Shown: positions 6,276 to 10,573 of the stretch, one piece after another
How the letters are laid out: the number at the start of each line of letters is the position of its first letter
How positions within the stretch are numbered: position 1 is the stretch's first letter
Origin: Actinomycetes bacterium
GTDB taxonomy: Bacteria > Actinomycetota > CADDZG01 > JAHWKV01
Direction: 5' to 3'
Assembly: GCA_029263035.1 (NCBI GenBank)
Contig: JAJCYF010000232.1
Coordinates: 1 to 10,573 of the forward strand
Length of the DNA: 10,573 nt
Translations under genes and position numbers: made by a program
The notes under the pieces: generated by a model
What the model saw: the letters and a program-made list of their open reading frames with translations, nothing else
What the model was told of the DNA's origin: nothing
Database searches by the model: none

Positions 6276-6386
6276 CTAGGCTGCTCCGCCCCCGGCCTTC
6301 TTGGCCGCCTTCTTAGCTTTCTTGGCGGCCTGCGCGGCATCATTTTTCGGGCGTTTCTTTTCTTTGGCTGCAGGCTTTTTGGCCAC
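6276..6386 (-). CDS. Small Lys/Ala-rich basic protein (36 aa)
   Basis: On the minus strand a GTG at 6386 is preceded by GGGAGG 4 nt upstream and opens 36 codons ending in TAG at 6276-6278. The product begins MAKKPAAKEKKRPKN and continues with AAKKAKKAAKKA-type repeats before a GGGAA end. It has 14 basic residues and resembles the Lys/Ala-rich tails of bacterial histone-H1-like and HU-tail proteins, which bind DNA or RNA non-specifically. It is convergent with proC, with 7 nt between their ends. The good ribosome binding site and uniform composition speak for a real gene. The short length and the ease with which GC-rich DNA produces such runs speak against. No family was recognised. Confidence 0.5.
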   Translation of the reverse strand: MAKKPAAKEKKRPKNDAAQAAKKAKKAAKKAGGGAA

Positions 6387-6448
6387 TTTGCCTCCCTGTG
6401 GACGGTGGGGTTGCTGGGTGAGGGATCATACCGCGCCCGATACCTGTG

Positions 6449-6485
6449 GTTGCCCTATGTTGCCCAGTGGGGCGGGATGTATACT
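6449..6485 (+). promoter_or_regulatory. Candidate promoter and GTTGCCC direct repeats before the helix-turn-helix gene
   Basis: TATACT at 6480-6485 is a good -10 hexamer 22 nt before the ATG at 6508. Upstream, GTTGCCC occurs twice, at 6449-6455 and 6459-6465, exactly 10 bp apart, so both copies face the same side of the helix. The second TTGCCC is only 14 nt from the -10 box, short for a -35 element. Tandem repeats of one helical turn are the kind of site used by BldC-like proteins, so autoregulation by the downstream gene is possible; this is inference. Confidence 0.45.
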
Positions 6486-6507
6486 CCCGAAAAAAAAGGG
6501 TGAGCGA

Positions 6508-6702
6508 ATGGCTCGTGAAAAACAGGGGTTCCAGTTTCTTACCGTGAGCGAGGTCGCTCTGCTGATGCGTGTGTCCAACATGACGGTTTATCGGCTTATC
6601 AAGTCCGGAAATCTCAAAGCGGTGCAGGTCGGTAACCGCTACCGGGTGAAAGAGTCGGATGTTCACCAGTATCTTGATGATCATTACGTCAGGGCGGTCT
6701 AA
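6508..6702 (+). CDS. Small MerR/excisionase-type helix-turn-helix DNA-binding protein
   Basis: This 64-residue protein starts at ATG 6508, with AAGGGTGAG just upstream. Almost all of it is one winged helix-turn-helix of the MerR/excisionase (BldC-like) type: FLTVSEVALLMRVSNMTVYRLIKSG contains the two helices (about 14-31), and NLKAVQVGNRYRVKESDV forms the wing and closing strand. It matches my memory of mycobacterial Rv0500A and its Streptomyces counterpart next to proC. It is not an excisionase in the phage sense: there is no integrase, and the locus is housekeeping. BldC, a relative, binds direct repeats as head-to-tail multimers; whether this protein does is unknown. The targets are unknown. 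Confidence 0.88.
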   Translation: MAREKQGFQFLTVSEVALLMRVSNMTVYRLIKSGNLKAVQVGNRYRVKESDVHQYLDDHYVRAV

Positions 6703-6705
6703 GCA

Positions 6706-6834
6706 GAGCATCCTTTAAGCGGGTTGCCTTAACGGGCGTCTTTTTTGTGCGCCCCGGTCGGGTGAGCGGCGTAAGGATCGCTCGACGGATAAGTCGTTCA
6801 TTGATGGCGCGCCGGCACTAAAAAAAGGATGCCT
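6706..6834 (+). promoter_or_regulatory. Foldable leader that could mask the ribosome binding site of the kinase gene
   Basis: GCATCCTTT (6708-6716) is the exact reverse complement of AAAGGATGC (6824-6832), which contains the AAGGA Shine-Dalgarno of the GTG at 6836. With a one-base bulge the stem gains AG/CT. Inside are CCTTA (6727-6731) with TAAGG (6772-6776), GGGCG (6734-6738) with CGCCC (6750-6754), and CGAC/GTCG (6783-6796). A transcript from the previous gene could fold this stretch into a closed multi-stem structure that hides the ribosome binding site. The run of six T at 6741-6746 lies in a loop and is not a terminator. No known riboswitch consensus was recognised. Confidence 0.45.
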
Positions 6835-6835
6835 A

Positions 6836-7732
6836 GTGGCGCGTGTATCTCAAACTGAGCTGATCGACCGGCTGGTCGAGTCATGCCACACCATCGTCCT
6901 GCTGGGCGGGATCGATTCCGGCAAGACCAGCTTCGGGCTGAGCCTGGCCGATGCCGCCCGGCGCAAGAGCATCTCGGTAGCGTACGTAGACGCCGACCTG
7001 GACCAGTCCACCGTCGGCCCTCCCACCTGCGTCGGCCTTAAATTCTGTTCCGATCTTCCCCAGGTGGATGCACAGTCGATCCGCGACGCCGACGAGCTGG
7101 GCTTCGTCGGCTCCTACACCGCCGAGGGCAACCTGACCGGGGTGATTGCCGGTACCTCCCGCCTGGTGACCCATGCCCGGGATGCCGGGTGCCGTCTGGT
7201 CATCGTGGACACCGGCACCCTTATCTCCGGTACCGACGCAGAGCTGCTCAAATTCCACAAGCTGGACCTGGTACGGCCCGACCATGTGGTGGGTTTCCAG
7301 AGAGGGGAGGAGCTCGACCCCATCCTGGGGGTGCTCAGCCGGTTCTTCTCGGTGGCGGTGACGGCGCTCAAGGTCGATGGGGAGATACCGGAGCGTTCGG
7401 CCGAAGAACGCCTGGCCGCCCGCGAGGAGGCGCTGGCTTCCTACTTCACGCCACCGCTGTCCAGGTGGCGGGTGAAGCGTACCGTCTTCATGCCGACCCT
7501 CTCGCCGGGCTCCGATGCGCGCCGGCTGGACGGGCTGCTGGTGGGCCTCGAAGATGGCAAAGGCAAGTGCCGGGGCATCGGGCTGCTGGAGTACACAGAG
7601 GAGGGAGATGTCCTCCGGATGGTATCGTCAGTAGGCACCGGTGCCAGAGGTCTCAGGCTCGGATCTGTCCGGCTGACCGTGGAAGGCAAGACCATCGGTC
7701 GGTTTGAAGCAGAGGAGATCTTCAGCAGTTAG
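6836..7732 (+). CDS. Clp1/Grc3-like P-loop polynucleotide kinase family protein
   Basis: The 298-residue protein starts at GTG 6836, 8 nt after an AAGGA site. The Walker A motif is GGIDSGKTS (24-32). It is followed by YVDADLDQSTVGPPT (50-64), which matches the D-x-D-x-x-Q-S-x-x-GPP signature of the Clp1_P domain (Clp1, Grc3/Nol9). A Walker B-like strand LVIVDTGTLISG is at 121-132. In eukaryotes and archaea these enzymes phosphorylate RNA or DNA 5'-hydroxyl ends with ATP. The bacterial versions are poorly characterised, so kinase activity and substrate are inferred from family. The C-terminal third (about 200-298) looks like a separate beta-rich domain. It sits between the helix-turn-helix gene and bS22. 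General GTPase-like or SIMIBI-class roles are alternatives. Confidence 0.75.
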   Translation: MARVSQTELIDRLVESCHTIVLLGGIDSGKTSFGLSLADAARRKSISVAYVDADLDQSTVGPPTCVGLKFCSDLPQVDAQSIRDADELGFVGSYTAEGNLTGVIAGTSRLVTHARDAGCRLVIVDTGTLISGTDAELLKFHKLDLVRPDHVVGFQRGEELDPILGVLSRFFSVAVTALKVDGEIPERSAEERLAAREEALASYFTPPLSRWRVKRTVFMPTLSPGSDARRLDGLLVGLEDGKGKCRGIGLLEYTEEGDVLRMVSSVGTGARGLRLGSVRLTVEGKTIGRFEAEEIFSS

Positions 7733-7769
7733 ACCGCTGAGGCCGCAATTCTTAGGAGAAGGGCTCGAT

Positions 7770-7871
7770 TTGTCATCTGTCGTTAAGAAGCGCAGGAAGA
7801 AGATGCGCAAAAAGAAGCACAAGAAGATGTTGAAGCGGACGCGCTGGCAGCGCCGGCAGCAGGGTAAGTAG
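7770..7871 (+). CDS. bS22-type small ribosomal protein (AURKAIP1/COX24 domain)
   Basis: TTG at 7770, preceded by AGGAGAAGG, opens 33 codons ending at TAG 7869-7871. The product starts SSVVKKRRKKMRKKKHKKM (after the initiator) and ends LKRTRWQRRQQGK. Its length, composition and the KKRRKKMxKKKHxK core match the 33-residue actinobacterial protein seen as bS22 in mycobacterial ribosomes (Rv0500B), also labelled the AURKAIP1/COX24 domain. It probably binds rRNA in the small subunit. Its place after proC and the helix-turn-helix gene is conserved, except for the inserted kinase gene. The reading frame continues past its TAG directly into the SAM hydrolase frame. Confidence 0.93.
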   Translation: MSSVVKKRRKKMRKKKHKKMLKRTRWQRRQQGK

Positions 7872-7883
7872 GCCTTCCGCCGG

Positions 7884-8696
7884 ATAACCTTCCTCACCGA
7901 CTTCGGACTGTCCGACGAGTACGTCGCAGTCTGTAAGGCGGTGATCAGGAGTATCGCTCCCGAAACGGATATTTGGGATATCAGCCACCTGATCCGGCCG
8001 TTTGCGGTTCGGGAGGGCGCGATGGTGCTGGCCTCGGCCGTTTTCTACTTTCCGCAATCGGTTCACCTCGCAGTCATCGACCCGGGTGTTGGTTCGGCCC
8101 GCCGCGCCCTGATCCTGTCGGTCGCCGGCGGGTCGATGCTCGTGGGACCCGACAATGGGTTGCTTTTGCCTTCCGCCGCCCGCCTGGGCGGCGTCGAGGG
8201 CGCCTGGGAGATCACCAACGCCGATCTGGGCCTGTCCGATCCCTCGTCGACCTTCCACGGCCGGGACGTTTTTGCTCCCGCGGCCGCCCACCTGGTTCGA
8301 GGCGTCCCTCCGGATAGGTTTGGAGCCGAGTTGGACCCGGGCTCGCTGGTCGGGCTGCCGGCAAGCCCGGTGCAGGACCTCGGAACCTGTCTTAGCGGCG
8401 AGGTGACCCTGATCGACAGGTTCGGGAACCTGCAAACCAGCTTCCGCCCGGAGGACCTCGAGCGGCTGGGGGGATCGGTGGGAGAAGACCGGTTTGAGGT
8501 CAGGCTGGGGGGGACCACCCTGGAGGCGGCCCTGCGAGAGTCCTACTCGTTCGGACCGCCGGGAGAGGTGCAACTGGTGGAGGATTCCCACGGCAACCTG
8601 GCGCTATGCGTCAACCGGGGCAGCGCTGCGGATCTGGCTGCCGATGCAGCACCCGGAACCCCCGTTTTGCTGGGAAGGCCCGGATTCTGCTCTTGA
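7884..8696 (+). CDS. SAM hydrolase (SAM hydroxide adenosyltransferase, DUF62 family), start codon unclear
   Basis: The family hydrolyses S-adenosylmethionine to adenosine and methionine; fluorinase and chlorinase are relatives. Family motifs run the full length: ITFLTDFGLSDEYV at the N-terminus (TDFG binds the SAM ribose), VIDPGVGSARRA, LVGPDNGLLLP, STFHGRDVFAPAAAHL, VTLIDRFGNLQT and NRGSAADL. The Asp-Arg-His set described for archaeal homologues is present (about D66, R73/R74 and H125, counting from 7884). The problem is the start. Between the TAG at 7869 and the TDFG codons there is no ATG, GTG or TTG. ATA at 7884 would begin exactly where homologues begin. GTG at 7941 has no equivalent problem but would delete the TDFG motif and probably activity. 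I list 7884 as a provisional start. Options are ATA initiation, TAG readthrough from bS22, or a base-call error. Confidence 0.85.
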   Translation: MTFLTDFGLSDEYVAVCKAVIRSIAPETDIWDISHLIRPFAVREGAMVLASAVFYFPQSVHLAVIDPGVGSARRALILSVAGGSMLVGPDNGLLLPSAARLGGVEGAWEITNADLGLSDPSSTFHGRDVFAPAAAHLVRGVPPDRFGAELDPGSLVGLPASPVQDLGTCLSGEVTLIDRFGNLQTSFRPEDLERLGGSVGEDRFEVRLGGTTLEAALRESYSFGPPGEVQLVEDSHGNLALCVNRGSAADLAADAAPGTPVLLGRPGFCS

Positions 8697-8710
8697 CGGT
8701 CGTTAGGGGG

Positions 8711-8809
8711 TCAGCGCGGGACGTCGCTGATGACCATGACTCCCAGGCTGCCCATCACCAGGATGGCCAGGAGGAGCACCGCGACTGCAACGACCGTATT
8801 TCGTCTCAC
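8711..8809 (-). CDS. Tiny single-pass membrane protein (32 aa)
   Basis: On the minus strand GTG at 8809 opens 32 codons ending in TGA at 8711-8713. The product has a basic start (RRN at 2-4), a hydrophobic stretch TVVAVAVLLLAILVMGSLGV (5-24) long enough to cross the membrane, and a short ISDVPR tail. That positive-inside, single-helix layout is typical of small membrane proteins. No clear Shine-Dalgarno precedes the GTG, which lowers confidence. It is convergent with the SAM hydrolase gene and divergent from the GlsB/YeaQ-type gene. Function unknown. Confidence 0.4.
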   Translation of the reverse strand: MRRNTVVAVAVLLLAILVMGSLGVMVISDVPR

Positions 8810-8865
8810 GCAATGAGGATATCGTGACTTCGACGGACTCGGTACGATTCCGATAGGGGAGGTTC

Positions 8866-9123
8866 ATGAGCACGCTTATCTACACGATCATCGTCGGCGG
8901 CATCGCAGGCTGGCTTGCCAGCATGGTGACGGGAATCAACGAAAGAATGGGGTGCCTGCTCAACGTCGTGGCGGGTGTGGTGGGCGGCGTTATCGGTGGT
9001 TGGATCTTTCAGCAGACCGGTATGCAGATGCCGGGCGGCGTGTGGGTCGGACCGATCGTCGTAGCGTTCGTGGGTGCGGTGGTGTTTCTTGGGATCGTGC
9101 GGCTGTTGACCGGCAGGGGCTGA
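8866..9123 (+). CDS. GlsB/YeaQ/YmgE-family small membrane protein
   Basis: The 85-residue protein starts at ATG 8866, with GGGGAGG 4 nt upstream. It consists of three glycine-rich transmembrane segments (about 4-23, 32-49 and 61-81). The pattern GGIAGWLAS, LLNVVAGVVGGVIGGW and VAFVGAVVFLGIVRLL is that of the Transgly_assoc family (GlsB/YeaQ/YmgE), commonly linked to general stress response, although its molecular role is not established. It ends 8 nt from the end of the convergent response-regulator gene. CCGATAG before the Shine-Dalgarno is too close to the start to serve as its promoter. Confidence 0.9.
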   Translation: MSTLIYTIIVGGIAGWLASMVTGINERMGCLLNVVAGVVGGVIGGWIFQQTGMQMPGGVWVGPIVVAFVGAVVFLGIVRLLTGRG

Positions 9124-9131
9124 CCAGGGGC

Positions 9132-9506
9132 CTATCTGCCCAGCTGCAGGGTCAGCTCACAGATTGCCCGCTCCAACGTCTCAAGGCCCTCGGCCTTGCC
9201 GACGCACAGAGCCACCCCGACCCCCGCAGCCTGCTGTTTGAGCTCTTTGTCGACGTATGCAGTGTAGAGGATGATGTTCTGATCGGGGGCTTCGGCGAGA
9301 ATGCGCCGGGAGGCCTCAAGGCCGTTCATCCCGGCCATGGCGTGGTCGATTACCATGACGGCCGGGCGGTGTTCGGCAGCGAGCTCGACGGCCTGGGTGC
9401 CGCTGGTGCCCTGCCCCACGATGTTGAAGCCGTCCAGGGTAAGGAGCGACACGAGCATGTCCAGCACGTGCTTGGTGTCGTCGACGACTACCACGTCTAT
9501 CGCCAA
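9132..9506 (-). CDS. Stand-alone response-regulator receiver domain protein
   Basis: The 124-residue protein starts at TTG 9506, with GGAGAAAGGA upstream on the minus strand. It is one CheY-like receiver domain without an output domain. The acidic pair is D9-D10, the phosphoacceptor is D54 in VMVIDHAMAGMNG, the switch residue is T82 in LYTAY, and the conserved lysine is K104. The usual KP after beta-5 is KA. CheY-like single-domain regulators act by binding partners, for instance as phosphate sinks or on diguanylate cyclases, phosphodiesterases or sigma regulators. No histidine kinase is in the window, so the partner is unknown. Confidence 0.9.
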   Translation of the reverse strand: MAIDVVVVDDTKHVLDMLVSLLTLDGFNIVGQGTSGTQAVELAAEHRPAVMVIDHAMAGMNGLEASRRILAEAPDQNIILYTAYVDKELKQQAAGVGVALCVGKAEGLETLERAICELTLQLGR

Positions 9507-9599
9507 GGTGATCCTTTCTCCAGCTGTTCTGGCGACATTGTCGGCACGATTGCTCTCAATTCACATTACTTGAAGTTTCGCAGTTAGGGTGGAGGGGTG

Positions 9600-9680
9600 A
9601 TGGGTCTCGTTCCTTTGGCTGCTGCTTTGACCGGCGGCGCCTTTTTGGCCCCACTCATCCCCATTTCAGCGCATGACTGA
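9600..9680 (+). CDS. Possible short hydrophobic leader ORF overlapping ccdA
   Basis: ATG at 9600 (GTG at 9597 in the same frame) follows GGAGGGG almost immediately and opens 26 codons. The product starts MGLVPLAAALTGGAFLAP and ends LIPISAHD. The stop TGA at 9678-9680 lies inside the beginning of ccdA (ATG 9673), an 8-nt overlap that would allow translational coupling. The ccdA ATG itself has no clear Shine-Dalgarno, so ribosomes may arrive by reading this frame first. The spacing between the purine-rich site and the ATG or GTG is short, so this is tentative. It may instead just be leader sequence. Confidence 0.35.
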   Translation: MGLVPLAAALTGGAFLAPLIPISAHD

Positions 9681-10413
9681 CGCCACCGTGGGTCTGCCCA
9701 TTGCCTTCATCGCGGGGGCGGCATCGTTTCTTTCCCCCTGCGTGCTTCCCCTGCTGCCCGGTTACCTCTCCTACATGTCCGGGATGTCCCTGGAGATGGT
9801 GCGGGAGGGCAGGGCTCCCGCGCGCAGGCTGCTCGGACCGACCCTGTTGTTCGTGGCCGGCTTCTCGACCATCTTCGTGGCTCTGGGTACGTCCGCCAGC
9901 CTGGCCGGCTCCCTCTTGAGGGACCACCAGCTTCTGCTGACCCGGATTGCGGGGGTTCTGGTGATTCTCATGGGCCTCGCCTTTATGGGTTTGATCCCGC
10001 TGCCGTTTCTCTATCGGGAGAAGCGTCTGGACATGCGGCGAGGCCGGACCTACGCCGGAAACTACTTGATGGGTCTCAGCTTCGGTCTCGGTTGGACACC
10101 GTGTATCGGTCCTACCCTGGGGGCAACTCTTGTGATCGCGTCCCAGGCGGACCGGGTAGGGGAGGGAGCTTTGCTGCTGCTGGTGTACTCGCTGGGCCTT
10201 GGTATTCCCTTTGTCCTGTCGGCGTTGGGCGTATCCCGGCTGACCGGTGCCCTGACCTTCTTCCGCCGGCATCAGCAGGCGATCCTGCGGGTCAGCGGGG
10301 GGCTGCTTGTGGGTTTTGGCCTTCTGCTGTTCTTCAACCGGGTGTACGTGATCTCGGCGTGGATCCAGCGCGGCATGGATGCAGCGGGACTTGAGGAGTT
10401 GATCGGGATATGA
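9673..10413 (+). CDS. ccdA: CcdA-type thiol-disulfide electron transporter
   Basis: CcdA moves reducing equivalents from cytoplasmic thioredoxin-like proteins across the membrane, to c-type cytochrome maturation or other extracytoplasmic thiol pathways. The 246-residue protein has about six transmembrane segments and both redox motifs: SFLSPCVLPLLPGYLS with C23, and GWTPCIGPTLGA with C144. The two halves repeat the same hairpin architecture, as in DsbD's membrane domain. ATG 9673 is consistent with family N-termini. The next gene overlaps by ATGA and encodes a glutaredoxin-like protein, so the two are very likely co-translated. No ResB/CcsB or thioredoxin-like cytochrome factors are seen before the window ends. 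Confidence 0.93.
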   Translation: MTDATVGLPIAFIAGAASFLSPCVLPLLPGYLSYMSGMSLEMVREGRAPARRLLGPTLLFVAGFSTIFVALGTSASLAGSLLRDHQLLLTRIAGVLVILMGLAFMGLIPLPFLYREKRLDMRRGRTYAGNYLMGLSFGLGWTPCIGPTLGATLVIASQADRVGEGALLLLVYSLGLGIPFVLSALGVSRLTGALTFFRRHQQAILRVSGGLLVGFGLLLFFNRVYVISAWIQRGMDAAGLEELIGI

Positions 10414-10573
10414 GCGAGGTGGTCCTGTACGGAAAGCCGGGCTGCTGCCTGTGCGACGATGCCAAATCCGCGCTGGAGGGCGCAGGCATCGGCTTCCGTG
10501 AGGTGGACATCACCCATGACCCAGGACTGATGGCCGAATATGGGGTGGTGATACCGGTGGTGGAGGTGGACGG
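10410..10573 (+). CDS. Glutaredoxin-like protein (DUF836 type), 3' end outside the window
   Basis: ATG at 10410 overlaps the ccdA TGA (ATGA). Fifty-four codons are visible before the window ends. The N-terminus EVVLYGKPGCCLCDDAKSAL has the beta-alpha start of the thioredoxin fold with a CCLC active site (C12, C15), followed by FREVDIT and a cis-proline-like VIPVVEVDG, as in small glutaredoxin-like proteins of the DUF836 family. It probably exchanges electrons with a thiol partner in the cytoplasm. The coupling with ccdA suggests that it feeds or drains that transporter. Confidence 0.88.
   Translation, partial: MSEVVLYGKPGCCLCDDAKSALEGAGIGFREVDITHDPGLMAEYGVVIPVVEVD

Noticed and set aside
6734..6754. 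Rho-independent terminator after the helix-turn-helix gene
   Set aside because: The T-run is in the loop of the GGGCG/CGCCC stem rather than after it.
8848..8856. CCGATAG as a WhiG-type -10 element before the GlsB/YeaQ-type gene
   Set aside because: It abuts the Shine-Dalgarno, leaving no room for a transcript start with that site, and there is no TAAA at the right distance.

Overview
The window looks like part of the chromosome of a high-GC Gram-positive bacterium (Actinomycetota), probably not a classical Streptomyces or Mycobacterium. The grounds are: an RsiG-type c-di-GMP-binding anti-sigma factor; a MshA-like glycosyltransferase (mycothiol pathway); a 33-residue bS22-type ribosomal protein; the order proC - small MerR-like helix-turn-helix gene - bS22, which I recall from mycobacteria (Rv0500, Rv0500A, Rv0500B) and Streptomyces; and many GTG and TTG starts. 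The exact lineage cannot be read from this sequence.

Layout. (1) Positions 1-582, minus strand: the 5' part of a gene for a secreted protein that is about half glycine, running off the left edge. Its repetitive DNA is codon-level low complexity. (2) 583-904: an AT-richer divergent intergenic region with a perfect 10-bp inverted repeat. (3) 905-4750, plus strand: rsiG with two complete c-di-GMP motifs, an HD-GYP c-di-GMP phosphodiesterase gene 6 nt downstream, a BioF2/CelD-type acetyltransferase, and a MshA-like glycosyltransferase. (4) 4751-5443: about 690 bases without a convincing gene, containing a 138-bp element bounded by 23-nt inverted repeats. (5) 5444-8696: proC, a small convergent Lys/Ala-rich ORF, the helix-turn-helix gene, a Clp1/Grc3-like P-loop kinase behind a foldable leader, bS22, and a SAM hydrolase whose reading frame has no standard start codon. 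(6) 8711-9506: a tiny membrane protein (minus), a GlsB/YeaQ-type membrane protein (plus) and a stand-alone response-regulator receiver (minus). (7) 9600-10573: a possible short leader ORF, ccdA, and the start of a glutaredoxin-like gene with an ATGA overlap.

How the genes may work together. The central observation is rsiG next to an HD-GYP gene. RsiG holds its sigma factor (WhiG in Streptomyces) only when c-di-GMP is bound, and HD-GYP enzymes destroy c-di-GMP. The pair could therefore be a compact switch that releases a sigma factor when the phosphodiesterase is active. The sigma gene is not in the window. A second theme is thiol redox: MshA-like enzyme, CcdA and a glutaredoxin-like protein. 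A third is translation and RNA: bS22, the Clp1-like kinase, and structured leaders. These functional links are inferences from gene order.
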